Position numbers and translations under genes: made by a program. From Bacteroides sp. (GTDB lineage Bacteria > Bacteroidota > Bacteroidia > Bacteroidales > Muribaculaceae), in assembly GCA_014801985.1 (NCBI GenBank), contig JAAVDD010000021.1, positions 64,287-100,727 of the forward strand: a DNA stretch of 36,441 nucleotides. The letters are read 5' to 3'. Below the pieces are notes generated by a model, which saw only the letters and a program-made list of their open reading frames with translations, did no database searches and had not been told where the DNA came from. Below, piece by piece: positions 7,902-17,264 of this stretch. Numbering within the stretch: the first letter of the stretch is position 1; every line of letters begins with the position of its first letter.

Positions 7902-10232
7902 TCAGGCTTTCATGCGATTGAATTGCGAAGGATCACCTACTACCCAGATAGTGTCGCCCGGTTCGAGCACTACATCCGGAGTCGGTTGGATAAATTCATC
8001 CTCTCCGCGTTGTATCTTCACAATCATGGAATAATAATCCTTTTGGATATTGGTCTCTCCAAGAGGAACACCGATGATTGGAGACTTCGGGGTGAGTGTG
8101 ATGCTGCTTAGCTCCATCTTTGGCTGCGGAGCCGGAGCAGTTGCCGATTTTCGCCAGCACTCGATATCTTCGTTAAGTGCTTTTAACTGGTCATCCGTGC
8201 CAATCACTCCAAGTATATCTCCCGGAAATATTCTTGCTTCCGCGGAGGGGAGAGGCATATAATCCTCCCCACGCTGTATGCTCGACACGCTAACTCCATA
8301 ATCGCGTCTTAGACCGGAATCCCTCAGTTTGTCGCCCACGAATGGAGAGGAGGGACCGACCTCTATGTAAGCCTGATGGAGATCGTCAACCAGGTTATTG
8401 TTGATTCCGAGCCGCGTATTCTCCCGGATATTGAGGTTATCCATGAAACGTGTCTCCATATTGCGGTAACGGGCTGTGATTTTCGTGGAGGCAAACACCA
8501 TCACCAGAATAAAGCAGCCAAGACCGACAAGCCATCCGATTAGGGTGGAGTAGGCAAGTGTGCAGAAATATACGATGAAGAATAGAGTGATAAGATAGCG
8601 GATAATGCGCATTGCCACCAACGGCACATCATAGAACGAAGCTGTCTGATGGAGCTTGATGCGTTCATCAGGCTCGGTCGTGGAAAACGACATTGCGAAG
8701 AGGAATGGAGCCATTGCCACGATGGTGATGATGGTGGCGGCAAGATGACCGAAATTTTCAAAGTGCTTTTCGAGGATAGGGAAGAGAAACTCCTGCGACA
8801 CCAGAATCTCGGCCAACAAAATCACCGAATAGAGTATTATTCTCCAGAGATAACGCTTCAGTATGGCACGCCATAGCTGTTTGGTCTCGTTAGAATCCGT
8901 CACCTGTTTCGAATATCTTGAGATAAGGAAGTTGAGACCTTTGGGAAGATGACGTTCCACAATGCCATAGGCACCATCTGCCATGGTGATGAAATAGGGA
9001 GTGGTGAAAATGGTCAGCACCGACACAGCCACTATAATAGGATAGAGCGAAGGATTGAGCACACCAAGCGACATACCGAGGGATGCTATGATGAAAGAGA
9101 ACTCACCGACCTGAGTAAGCGTGAATCCACTTTCCATAGCCACCTTGAGATTCTGACCTGTCACGAGCATACCCAAAGTGCCGAAGATAATCATGCCGAC
9201 AATCACCACGACTGCAAGAATCAGAATCTGCCACCAATAGGTGACAAGCACCGATGGATCTACCATCATTCCCACAGAGATAAAGAACACTGCCCCGAAA
9301 AGATTCTTGATGGGGCCAATCACCTTCTCCATCCTTTCTGCCAGTACTGTCCCGGCAAGGATAGAGCCCATCACGAAAGCTCCTAATTCGAGAGAGAAAC
9401 CACACACCACACTAAAGATTGCCATAGAGAAACAAAGTCCCATTGCAACTACAAGAAGGGTTTCGTCGTTGAGATATTCGCGCGATTTCGTAAGGAAAGT
9501 CGGTAGCAGGTAAACGCCAACAAGAAACCAGATGATAAGGAAGAAGGCTAACTTGGCAATAGACATCAGCAGTTCCATCCCTTTCACATCACCCATAGCG
9601 AGCGAGGAGAGGAGCACCAACATCAAGACTGCAAAAAGATCTTCAATGATAAGCACCGAGAGCACAAGTGAAGCAAATTTCTTCTGCTTAAGCCCCAGAT
9701 CGTCGAGTGATTTCATGATGATGGTGGTCGACGACATTGATATCATTCCTCCCAGAAATATACAGTTGATTGAATTTAGTCCGAGTATCTTTCCGACGCC
9801 AAACCCTGCAAAAGTCATTCCCGAAATTATTATTAGGGCCGTGACTACTGCCGAAGAACCTGAATTCATAAGTTTTTTAAATGAGAATTCAAGGCCAATG
9901 GAGAACATCAGAACCACTATACCTAAATCGGCCCAGAAGGTTATGTTCTCCAAATTGGAAATTGAGGGTAGATAGGTGAACTTTGGGCTTGCAAGAAATC
10001 CGGCAAGAATATATCCCAACACCACCGGTTGCTTTAGCTTCTTGAACAAGAGAGTCACGATGGCTCCTAAGAGAAGAATCCATGCCAGGTCGGCTATCAG
10101 ACCGTTGGTGTGTTCCTCCGTCATGGAGCTTTCTTGATCGGGATTAATTTCCGATTCAATTTTCTGAGTTGTCTGCACGATGGTTTCCTGTGCGAGGTCT
10201 TCGTAGGATGAAGATATAGGGAGTGTAAGCAT
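7902..10232 (-). CDS. CPA2-family potassium/proton antiporter with C-terminal TrkA-C-like domains
   Basis: This 776-residue protein has a Na+/H+ exchanger core from about residue 45 to 430 (KQPVVLGYILAGFLASP, GMISMSSTTIIMKSLDD, FFISVGMMVDP). There are more hydrophobic segments around 460-580, and two soluble repeats at about 620-685 and 710-776. Each repeat has the TrkA-C look: a FVGDKLRDSGL or IIGVPLGETNI strand, then QRGEDxxxP and a PGDxxxVxG end. TrkA-C domains sense ligands and gate K+ transport, so K+ efflux in exchange for H+ is likely. The start is uncertain: ATG at 10232 gives an unusual acidic N-terminal extension, and an internal Met 36 residues on (MTEEH) is an alternative. AI-2E-type gene 10251-11384 lies 18 bp upstream and may be co-transcribed. 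Confidence 0.85.
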   Translation of the reverse strand: MLTLPISSSYEDLAQETIVQTTQKIESEINPDQESSMTEEHTNGLIADLAWILLLGAIVTLLFKKLKQPVVLGYILAGFLASPKFTYLPSISNLENITFWADLGIVVLMFSIGLEFSFKKLMNSGSSAVVTALIIISGMTFAGFGVGKILGLNSINCIFLGGMISMSSTTIIMKSLDDLGLKQKKFASLVLSVLIIEDLFAVLMLVLLSSLAMGDVKGMELLMSIAKLAFFLIIWFLVGVYLLPTFLTKSREYLNDETLLVVAMGLCFSMAIFSVVCGFSLELGAFVMGSILAGTVLAERMEKVIGPIKNLFGAVFFISVGMMVDPSVLVTYWWQILILAVVVIVGMIIFGTLGMLVTGQNLKVAMESGFTLTQVGEFSFIIASLGMSLGVLNPSLYPIIVAVSVLTIFTTPYFITMADGAYGIVERHLPKGLNFLISRYSKQVTDSNETKQLWRAILKRYLWRIILYSVILLAEILVSQEFLFPILEKHFENFGHLAATIITIVAMAPFLFAMSFSTTEPDERIKLHQTASFYDVPLVAMRIIRYLITLFFIVYFCTLAYSTLIGWLVGLGCFILVMVFASTKITARYRNMETRFMDNLNIRENTRLGINNNLVDDLHQAYIEVGPSSPFVGDKLRDSGLRRDYGVSVSSIQRGEDYMPLPSAEARIFPGDILGVIGTDDQLKALNEDIECWRKSATAPAPQPKMELSSITLTPKSPIIGVPLGETNIQKDYYSMIVKIQRGEDEFIQPTPDVVLEPGDTIWVVGDPSQFNRMKA

Positions 10233-10250
10233 TTGAGAAAAATTATTCGG

Positions 10251-11384
10251 TTATTTACGACGCTTTCGCAGTTCGGAACGTAGCAGCGCCTTATGCTGGA
10301 TGCGCTGTATCACGTAGAGATTATAGTATGAGAGGAGAAGGGTGGTGAGAGGGAGTCCGATGATGAGGCCCATGAATCCGAGGAGAGAGCCCCAGATTGA
10401 GAGTGAGAGAAGTATGATTGCAGGATTGAGCCCCATTGCCTTCCCCATAATCTTTGGAGTGAGGATAAGATCTTGAATACATTGCACGATAACGTAGATG
10501 GCCATACTTTCCCAGAATATCATCCAGAAATTCCCTCCTGTACTGACAGTCCAGACCAGACATAATACCGTAGTTATAGGCAAGGATATAATCTGAAGGT
10601 AAGGAACCATATTTAGCATTCCGATGAAGAGGCCGAGCACCACCCCCATCGGTAACCCTATGATGAGGAAACCGATTGAGAACATTACACCGACTGAGAA
10701 TGCTATGATAAACTGTCCACGGAAATAACGGTTCATCGCGTTCTTTATGTCGTCGAAGATCCGAAACACCCTATGGCGGTGTCGGTGAGGAACAAGCTGT
10801 CGGAAACTCAACATCAATTTTTCATAGTCGAGCATTATGAAAATCAAATATAAGAGCACCACAAGCCAGCTTGCCACTCCAATTATGAAAGCGAGTGAAG
10901 AACTGAGAAAGCTCCACGACTTTGAGATACTTGATTTTAATAGCGATGTCCATTCATCGCGCGACAGCAGCTGTGAGATTTCATTGAGATCGACATTCTC
11001 CTTTATGAAATTATGTATATTCTGCGATATATAGGGGATATCGATCTGTGTGGTGGCGTATTTACGAATCATTTCGGCCATTGATTCAGTTTCCGATATG
11101 AGATACGGGAAAAATGCAATGCAGAAGATTCCAACTGCAATGCAGGCCTCCAGCAGCGTGAACACCACCGGAATGAAGCGGGCCGAGACATGGAGCCAGC
11201 GCATATTCCATTTCACTATGGGTTCAAGCATATAGGCAATCAGACACGCAACAAGAAAAGGGAGTAGCACACCTTTCAGGTAATTCAACAGTAGGAGCGT
11301 AACGACCATACCGCAGATGGTGAAAATAATTCGCACCACTCGGTCGAAAGTGTATGGCCGTCGCGTCTCTATATTGGGTTCCAT
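10251..11384 (-). CDS. AI-2E family transporter (PF01594-like permease)
   Basis: This 377-residue integral membrane protein has about eight hydrophobic segments in the family layout. Two lie near the start (VVTLLLLNYLKGVLLPFLVA), one follows, then a soluble loop (about 120-190), and a C-terminal cluster includes GLPMGVVLGLFIGMLNMVPYL and GLIIGLPLTTLLLSYY. Members include TqsA/YdiK and Na+/H+ antiporters, so the transported substrate cannot be given. The frame is open to 11633, but ATG at 11384 is chosen: the upstream part has no family look and would run across the divergent promoter and gene start at 11479. It reads toward the antiporter at 10232 with an 18-bp gap. Confidence 0.85.
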   Translation of the reverse strand: MEPNIETRRPYTFDRVVRIIFTICGMVVTLLLLNYLKGVLLPFLVACLIAYMLEPIVKWNMRWLHVSARFIPVVFTLLEACIAVGIFCIAFFPYLISETESMAEMIRKYATTQIDIPYISQNIHNFIKENVDLNEISQLLSRDEWTSLLKSSISKSWSFLSSSLAFIIGVASWLVVLLYLIFIMLDYEKLMLSFRQLVPHRHRHRVFRIFDDIKNAMNRYFRGQFIIAFSVGVMFSIGFLIIGLPMGVVLGLFIGMLNMVPYLQIISLPITTVLCLVWTVSTGGNFWMIFWESMAIYVIVQCIQDLILTPKIMGKAMGLNPAIILLSLSIWGSLLGFMGLIIGLPLTTLLLSYYNLYVIQRIQHKALLRSELRKRRK

Positions 11385-11440
11385 AGGCAGATTAGGGGAA
11401 TCTGAATGTGAAAAATAGTTTAAACGTGGGATAATCTCTT

Positions 11441-11468
11441 CAAATATACAACTTTTTTTGTAAATTTG
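11441..11468. promoter_or_regulatory. Divergent -7 boxes for the AI-2E and dacB-like genes
   Basis: On the minus strand TATATTTG (11448-11441) and on the plus strand TAAATTTG (11461-11468) both match TAnnTTTG and point away from each other, 12 bp apart. Convincing TTTG boxes about 20 bp upstream are not seen. The plus box lies 10 bp before the dacB ATG, implying a very short leader. Confidence 0.5.
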
Positions 11469-11478
11469 TTGCGATATT

Positions 11479-12702
11479 ATGGAAAAAAGGATAAAAAATA
11501 GATTAAAAGGGTGGGAGCGTTTGCTGCTGTTGCTACTTTTCACCCTTACCGGGCTTACTACATGGGCCGGGGCCGTAGAGGATTTCGCCGCATCGCGCGG
11601 TATTAATGCCAGCCAGTCGGCAGTGATGATCACCGATCTTCGTTCCGGGGAGACACTGGTGTCGTATCATCCCGACTTGTCGCTTGTTCCGGCCAGTATA
11701 ATGAAGAGTGTCACAATTGCAGGTCTTCTCAGCCAGAGCGAACCCGGGAAAAAATACCTTACCGATGTCTATATGACCGGTCCTTCGGTAAATGGAGTTC
11801 TGGGAGGAGACTTGGTGGTTAAAGGGAGTGGAGATCCAAGTCTAAATTCCGTGTACGTAAATGGTACGGACATAGTTAAGGAGATCGTGGAGGCTCTCAA
11901 CGACCGTGGAATAAAACGGATAAAAGGGAAGATTGTGGTCGATGAAAGTATCTGGGAAGGTCCGGCCGTATGCCCGACATGGGGAGCGGGCGACCTATCG
12001 CAATCATACGGTACAGGTCAGCACGGATTGAATTTCGAGGATAATTCAGTAGGGAAACGATCAGTAGCCAATCCCGCCGGTGTGTTTCAGACTCGACTCA
12101 AAGCTGCTCTATCTTCTGCCGGAATAGCGGTGGAGAACGGAACTATGGAAGAGGGTCAGCAGAAACTCCTCATCTCGCATGAATCTGTGCCATTCGATGA
12201 TATAATGCGCTCGTGTATGATGCGAAGCGATAATCAGTATGCCGAGGCTATGCTCCGGACATTGGCTGTGGTGCAGGGAGAGGGTGGTTCCACAGTGAAC
12301 GGTGCCCGTATCAACACTGAGTTATGGAAGAAAAACCGCGCTCCGATGGAGGGTGTGCATATAGAAGATGGTTCAGGACTTTCGAGAAGAAATCGTGTGA
12401 CGGCATCGTTCATGACTCATGTATTGCGTACGATGTGGACTGATCCATATTATGTATCCTTCTTCCCGTTGGCGGGTCAGGAGGGAACATTGAGAAATTT
12501 TCTAAAGGATACTCCTCTTGACAGCTATATTGCAATGAAGACAGGAAGCATGAATGGTATTCAATGTTATGCCGGGTATAAATTGAATGACGATTTCGAG
12601 CCGACACATACAGTGGTGGTGATTCTCAACCAGATGCCCGACCGTGCACAGGCACGCAAGGCAGTGAGCAATTTGCTGTTGAAAATTTTTGAGCGACAAT
12701 AA
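11479..12702 (+). CDS. dacB: D-alanyl-D-alanine carboxypeptidase/endopeptidase (PBP4 family)
   Basis: This 407-residue periplasmic serine peptidase trims or cuts D-Ala peptide cross-links in peptidoglycan. The signal peptide is clear: basic MEKRIKNRLKGW, a Leu-rich core, and an Ala-rich cleavage region near residue 31. The active-site triad motifs are present: SIMK (nucleophile S73, K76), SDN (250-252) and KTG (354-356). Compared with E. coli PBP4 (about 477 residues) it is somewhat shorter, as is common in Bacteroidetes. It is transcribed divergently from the AI-2E gene and is followed 37 bp later by an acidic unknown protein on the same strand. Confidence 0.9.
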   Translation: MEKRIKNRLKGWERLLLLLLFTLTGLTTWAGAVEDFAASRGINASQSAVMITDLRSGETLVSYHPDLSLVPASIMKSVTIAGLLSQSEPGKKYLTDVYMTGPSVNGVLGGDLVVKGSGDPSLNSVYVNGTDIVKEIVEALNDRGIKRIKGKIVVDESIWEGPAVCPTWGAGDLSQSYGTGQHGLNFEDNSVGKRSVANPAGVFQTRLKAALSSAGIAVENGTMEEGQQKLLISHESVPFDDIMRSCMMRSDNQYAEAMLRTLAVVQGEGGSTVNGARINTELWKKNRAPMEGVHIEDGSGLSRRNRVTASFMTHVLRTMWTDPYYVSFFPLAGQEGTLRNFLKDTPLDSYIAMKTGSMNGIQCYAGYKLNDDFEPTHTVVVILNQMPDRAQARKAVSNLLLKIFERQ

Positions 12703-12739
12703 TCTGAAATAACGACATCAATCTGAAAATATCGATATC

Positions 12740-13531
12740 ATGGAGATAGAAAACATAAAAGATGCAGTGTATGAGCTTGAAGGCCTTCTTGAGCTTGCTG
12801 AACTAAGGGAAGATAAGCTTCCTGCGCTTCTTCCGCTAATGAAAAATAAACTTGACACCATCAACTCCCTATTTGCCGACCTCCGGCCCGAAATATCCGA
12901 GAAACCGGATTTAACCGATGAATCTGAATTAGAAGAGGAAATGGAACTATCGGAAACTGTGGAGGTTGCTGATAATTCCGAGGGAACTGAGAGTGTCGGG
13001 CAGCAGGAAGAGGAGAATTCCCCTGCCATTTATAACACTCCTGATGATGAGGATGATGAGGTGTTTGTTCCTTTGATTTCTCCCCTGATTCAAGATGAAG
13101 CGGAAACCGATATTGAAGTGCCGACAATTCCGGTCGTGCCTCAGGATATTTCCGATGAAGAGGTAGTGGAGACTGAGACTGTCACTGAAACATATAGTGA
13201 AGATTTCTCATCCAGCTATGGCGCTGAATATGAGATTCCCGATGATGATGACGAGGAAATAGTAACGACTCATACAAAAGAGGAGACCCATCGAGCTGCA
13301 CACGACCCGAATCTTCCTAAACCTGCATTCTGTATCAACGATCGTTTTCGTTTCCGTCGGGAACTTTTCGGAAATTCAGATGCAGAATTCAGTGCGGCCA
13401 TGGATCTTGTTGCCACAATGGAAGACTATGATGAGGCCGAGGCTTATTTCTTTGCCGAGCGAGGCTGGAATCCCGAACAGCCGGAGGTGATGGATTTCAT
13501 GGCGATCATTCGTAATTATTTTGAAAAATAA
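12740..13531 (+). CDS. Acidic conserved-type hypothetical protein
   Basis: This 263-residue protein has three parts. A helical N-terminus (about 1-55; ENIKDAVYELEGLLELAEL) is followed by a very acidic low-complexity middle (about 55-190, dominated by Glu, Asp, Thr and Val), and then a C-terminal domain (about 195-263) with FCINDRFRFRRELFG and YDEAEAYFFAERGW. I recognise the C-terminal layout as one often seen in Bacteroidales proteins of unknown function but cannot name a role. No signal peptide or membrane segment is seen, so it is probably cytoplasmic. It lies between dacB and rsmI with 37- and 12-bp gaps and is probably co-transcribed with both. Confidence 0.75.
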   Translation: MEIENIKDAVYELEGLLELAELREDKLPALLPLMKNKLDTINSLFADLRPEISEKPDLTDESELEEEMELSETVEVADNSEGTESVGQQEEENSPAIYNTPDDEDDEVFVPLISPLIQDEAETDIEVPTIPVVPQDISDEEVVETETVTETYSEDFSSSYGAEYEIPDDDDEEIVTTHTKEETHRAAHDPNLPKPAFCINDRFRFRRELFGNSDAEFSAAMDLVATMEDYDEAEAYFFAERGWNPEQPEVMDFMAIIRNYFEK

Positions 13532-13543
13532 GAGAATTAAGAC

Positions 13544-14263
13544 GTGGCTGGAAAATTATATATAGTCCCGACTCCTGTCGGCAACCTTGAAGATATGACG
13601 ATGCGTGCCATCAGAGTGCTTGATGAAGTCGACCTTATATTGGCTGAGGACACTCGCACGAGTGGTGTTCTTTTGAAGCATTTCGATATCAAGACTCCCA
13701 TGCAGAGTCATCATAAATTCAACGAACACCAGACCTGCGAACGCATTGCCGATCGTCTGGAGGGAGGGGAGAGGATAGCTCTCATTTCCGATGCCGGCAC
13801 TCCCGGAATCTCCGATCCCGGTTTCATGCTCTCACGCGCCTGTCGCGAAAGGGGGATTGATGTGGAATGCTTGCCGGGGGCCACAGCCTTTGTCCCGGCT
13901 CTTGTAGCTTCCGGATTGCCATGCGATCGTTTTGTATTCGAAGGTTTCCTGCCTTTAAAAAAGGGACGTGCCACCAGGCTTACCGAATTGGCAGCGGATC
14001 CGCGGACAGTGGTTATATATGAATCCCCTCTGCGTCTTGGACGCACTCTGCGTCAACTTGCAGAGACATTCGGTGAAGATCGGCAGGCAGCGGTGTGTCG
14101 TGAGATTTCCAAGCTACATGAAACTATTAAGAAAGACACTCTCGGTGGATTGGCAGAATACTATGGAGTGAACCAAGCCAAGGGTGAAATTGTTATTGTC
14201 GTCGAGGGGCGGCATTCAGCCGGTAAAGAAAGTCGGAAAATGTCGTCTGAAAATGAAATATAA
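13544..14263 (+). CDS. rsmI: 16S rRNA (cytidine(1402)-2'-O)-methyltransferase
   Basis: This 239-residue SAM-dependent enzyme of the tetrapyrrole-methylase fold methylates the ribose of C1402 in the 16S rRNA decoding centre. Diagnostic segments are PTPVGNLEDMTMRA at the N-terminus, EDTRTSGVLL, the glycine-rich SAM site SDAGTPGISDPG, and LPGATAFVPALVASGLP. The start is GTG at 13544, placing PTPVGN at residues 7-12 as in other RsmI proteins. The length is somewhat short (E. coli about 286), with a reduced C-terminus, which is usual for Bacteroidetes. A lipoprotein gene follows 13 bp later. Confidence 0.93.
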   Translation: MAGKLYIVPTPVGNLEDMTMRAIRVLDEVDLILAEDTRTSGVLLKHFDIKTPMQSHHKFNEHQTCERIADRLEGGERIALISDAGTPGISDPGFMLSRACRERGIDVECLPGATAFVPALVASGLPCDRFVFEGFLPLKKGRATRLTELAADPRTVVIYESPLRLGRTLRQLAETFGEDRQAAVCREISKLHETIKKDTLGGLAEYYGVNQAKGEIVIVVEGRHSAGKESRKMSSENEI

Positions 14264-14276
14264 AAAAAAGAAAGAT

Positions 14277-15164
14277 ATGAAAAAACAATTTTTGCTCTTT
14301 GGCCTTGGGGCCATGCTTTTGGCTTCATGTGCCGGCAACGGCAAGAAAGCTGAAGAGGATTCAATGAAGATTGCAGACCTTACTGCCGAATATCAGGAGG
14401 CTACAAGTTATAATGACTCGCTTCTTCTTCTTATGGGCGATATTTATACCGGTCTCGACTCAATCAATATGCAGGAGGGCTTACTTTATAATATGGGCTC
14501 TGGAGACAGCCCCGATCGCCGTGCAGAGATTCGCCAGAACCTCTCCAACATCAAGGCTCGTCTTGCTGCCAACCGTCAGCTTCTCGAATCAATGGAGGCC
14601 AAACTCGCAAGCTCAGGTAATGAGAACAGCGTGATGAAGAAGACTATCTCTCAACTCAAGGCGCGTATCGAAAGCCAGGACCAGAAGATAGCACAGCTTG
14701 AGAGTGAGCTTACAAATGCAAAGGGTGAGATCGCTAACCTCAACACTCAGGTGGCAGAGAGTAAAGAGCAGCTGAAAACAGAGACCGAGGCTAAGGAAGT
14801 GGCTCAGGCTGAGGCCAAGGAAGCAAATGAGCAGGCTGTTCAGGCTGCAAATGAGGCTAACCGTGTATATTATGCTCTCGGCAGCAACAAGGAGCTGAAA
14901 AAGAAGGGTCTCCTTGAGAAGAAGTTCCTCGGCTCAACCAAGGTGCTCAAGGGTGATTTTGATGCCTCTTATTTTGTAGCGGCCGATAAGCGTAACCTCA
15001 ATTCTATCCCGACCAATGCCAAGAAGGTGAAAATCTGGACAAATATGCCGGAAGGATCCTATCAGATCGTCGGCGAGAAGGATGGCCCGAAGACTATCGA
15101 AATCACTGATCCTGCCAAGTTCTGGAGCCTTAGCAACCATCTCATCATCCAGACTGACAACTAA
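14277..15164 (+). CDS. Coiled-coil lipoprotein of unknown function
   Basis: This 295-residue protein has a classic lipoprotein signal (MKKQFLLFGLGAMLLASC, lipobox LASC, Cys 18). The mature protein has a long alpha-helical coiled coil from about residue 90 to 200, rich in Ala, Glu, Gln and Lys (QLKARIESQDQKIAQLESEL, then Ala/Glu/Asn-rich repeats). A compact C-terminal domain from about residue 205 starts RVYYALGSNKELKKKGLLEK and ends with a beta-rich part. This layout recurs in Bacteroidetes envelope lipoproteins, but I do not know the role; envelope spacer or scaffold is a guess. The frame is open further upstream into rsmI, but ATG 14277 gives the correct signal peptide. Confidence 0.8.
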   Translation: MKKQFLLFGLGAMLLASCAGNGKKAEEDSMKIADLTAEYQEATSYNDSLLLLMGDIYTGLDSINMQEGLLYNMGSGDSPDRRAEIRQNLSNIKARLAANRQLLESMEAKLASSGNENSVMKKTISQLKARIESQDQKIAQLESELTNAKGEIANLNTQVAESKEQLKTETEAKEVAQAEAKEANEQAVQAANEANRVYYALGSNKELKKKGLLEKKFLGSTKVLKGDFDASYFVAADKRNLNSIPTNAKKVKIWTNMPEGSYQIVGEKDGPKTIEITDPAKFWSLSNHLIIQTDN

Positions 15165-15217
15165 TGGATTCATTGATCATACTATAGAGATCTACAGATT
15201 TTTTGTAACCAATCATA

Positions 15218-17137
15218 ATGAACAAATTCAATATAAATAAGAAACGGTCGCGCTCGGAGCGCGGCCTTTTCCGCACCATAGCGGTGGCTGTCGGCATGAC
15301 GGCTGCCGCTTTGCCGTCATTAGCCTTCGATGTGACAGAGATTCAACCTCCTCATTGGTGGGTCGGAATGAAAGACTCTTCCCTTCAGCTTCAGGTGTTT
15401 GGTAAAGATATCCGACCGGCTGATGTTAAGGTGGATTATCCGGGGGTGAAGATTGACTCCGTGGCTCGTCTTGACGGCTCTCCTGATTGGCAATATATAT
15501 ATCTTACCATTACTCCGGAGGCGCGCCCCGGTAAAATGAAGATAGAATGGCGAGAAGGGAAAAAGAAGGTGAGCAAGGAGTATGAACTGCGTGCGCGAAA
15601 GGAACAGAAGGGAGCCAAAGGTTTTACTGCCGGAGATGTCCTCTATATGGTTATGCCCGACCGTTTTTCCGATGGTGATCCATCCAATAATAATTCAGCC
15701 TTGCTGCGTAATCCTGTGGGTGCGGATCGATCCAACACCAACGGCCGTCATGGTGGTGACATTCGTGGACTCATAAATCATGCCGATTATATCGACTCTC
15801 TCGGAGTGACAGCCCTATGGGTTGCCCCTGTGCTTGAGAATGATATGCGTGGAGGTAGTTATCACGGCTATGCCACCACCGACTATTACAAGGTTGATCC
15901 GCGCTTCGGTACGAATGCCGAATATGCCGAAATGATCGATACTCTCCATAACCGTGGAATCAAGACCGTGATGGATATGATTTTCAATCATTCTGGCAGC
16001 GGTCATCCCTGGATGGATAATCCTCCCGCATCCGACTGGTTCAATTATCAGGGCGACTACAAGCAGACGAATTATCGTCTTTCTACTGTCACTGATCCAT
16101 ACGCAAGCGACTACGACAAATCAATGACACAGGATGGATGGTTTGTGAGGGATATGCCCGACCTCAATCAGCGAAATCCTCATCTTATGAAGTATCTTAT
16201 TCAGAATTCCATCTGGTGGGTGGAGGAGGCGCAGATCGACGGTATCCGCATGGACACCTATCCCTACGCCGATGAGCACCAGATGGCCCGCTGGATCGAT
16301 GCTGTGAAGGAGGAATATCCCGATTTCAACATTGTGGGAGAATGCTGGTTTGGCGAGACAGCCGGAGAAGCATTCTGGCAGAAGGGCTCGCCTTTGGCAA
16401 AGGCCAAGGGTATGGATACCCGTCTCCCTGTGGTCATGGACTTCCCTCTGATGATAAAGAGCAGGGGAATGGCTCCCTATTTTGAAGATACAGACCCTTG
16501 GAATGGACTAAACAAGATTTATGACCATATAGCTCTCGATTATGTCTATCCGGATCCGCTGAATGTGCTCCGTTTTCTTGATAACCATGACACAGAGCGT
16601 GTGCTTCTATCTGTGCCTGATTCTCTCGACCAATGGAAACAGGCAATTACCATTCTGTTGACGATGCCGGGTATTCCGCAGCTCTATTATGGCACGGAAA
16701 TACTTATGCATGGGACCCGTGAGGGTGGCGATGGAAACGTGCGTAAAGATATGCCCGGAGGATTTGCCGGCGACGGACGTACGGTATTCACGCGCGAGGG
16801 ACGTACGGCTTTGGAAAATGAAGCTGTCGATTATATTTCTGCTCTTAATCATTTCCGCAAAGGGAGCACGGCGATTGCCAAGGGAGGTATGAAACATTTT
16901 ATGCCTGACAATGGTATCTATTTATATCAGCGTGGTGAAGGGAAAGACGCGGTGCTTGTGATGATGAATGGCCGAGATACGATCAATGATGTCGATATGT
17001 CAAGATACAAGGAATTGATTCCTGTAGGAAAGAGATATAAGGATGTGATCACCGGCGAAATCATAACAGTGCGTCCTGAATCAGACCGATATTCCTTTTC
17101 TCCCAGAGAGACGAGGGTTATGGTTCCGGTAGAGTAA
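15218..17137 (+). CDS. Periplasmic GH13 alpha-amylase/neopullulanase (SusA-like)
   Basis: This 639-residue glycoside hydrolase family 13 enzyme should act on alpha-glucans or maltodextrins. A signal peptide ends near ALPSLA (residue 36). Residues about 37-130 form an N-terminal beta domain of the cyclomaltodextrinase type (QPPHWWVGMKDSSLQLQVFG), followed by the catalytic barrel. The four GH13 regions are intact: VMDMIFNH (251-258), nucleophile D346 in DGIRMD, acid/base E375 in VGECW, and stabiliser D458 in FLDNHD. A small C-terminal beta domain ends the protein. Length and layout match SusA of the starch utilisation system (617 residues in B. thetaiotaomicron). No SusC/D genes are beside it here. 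Twelve bases after its stop an IS element begins, so any native terminator is gone. Confidence 0.9.
   Translation: MNKFNINKKRSRSERGLFRTIAVAVGMTAAALPSLAFDVTEIQPPHWWVGMKDSSLQLQVFGKDIRPADVKVDYPGVKIDSVARLDGSPDWQYIYLTITPEARPGKMKIEWREGKKKVSKEYELRARKEQKGAKGFTAGDVLYMVMPDRFSDGDPSNNNSALLRNPVGADRSNTNGRHGGDIRGLINHADYIDSLGVTALWVAPVLENDMRGGSYHGYATTDYYKVDPRFGTNAEYAEMIDTLHNRGIKTVMDMIFNHSGSGHPWMDNPPASDWFNYQGDYKQTNYRLSTVTDPYASDYDKSMTQDGWFVRDMPDLNQRNPHLMKYLIQNSIWWVEEAQIDGIRMDTYPYADEHQMARWIDAVKEEYPDFNIVGECWFGETAGEAFWQKGSPLAKAKGMDTRLPVVMDFPLMIKSRGMAPYFEDTDPWNGLNKIYDHIALDYVYPDPLNVLRFLDNHDTERVLLSVPDSLDQWKQAITILLTMPGIPQLYYGTEILMHGTREGGDGNVRKDMPGGFAGDGRTVFTREGRTALENEAVDYISALNHFRKGSTAIAKGGMKHFMPDNGIYLYQRGEGKDAVLVMMNGRDTINDVDMSRYKELIPVGKRYKDVITGEIITVRPESDRYSFSPRETRVMVPVE
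15246..15270 (+). terminator. Terminator-like hairpin inside the 5' end of the GH13 gene
   Basis: An 8-bp GC-rich stem (GGTCGCGC / GCGCGGCC, one G-T pair) with a 5-base loop is directly followed by TTTT, 29 bp after the GH13 start codon. It lies 81 bp after the upstream lipoprotein gene. It has terminator form but is coding sequence. It could attenuate GH13 transcription or be chance. Confidence 0.35.
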
Positions 17138-17149
17138 AATATAGATAAT

Positions 17150-17164
17150 GAAGTTGTTTAAACT
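17150..17164. repeat. Left inverted repeat of the IS
   Basis: GAAGTTGTTTAAACT is a perfect inverse match to 18094-18108. It contains the palindrome GTTTAAAC. Confidence 0.88.
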
Positions 17165-17264
17165 TATTTCGAGATGTTAATAATGCAGTAAAATAATTAA
17201 AATACAGCGCATTCTACAAAGTACGCACTATATTATTGTCGCCAAACTCTAATATATCGTACCA

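Noticed and set aside
11385..11633. N-terminal extension of the AI-2E gene
   Set aside because: It would run through the divergent promoters and the 5' part of dacB; ATG 11384 gives the normal family start.
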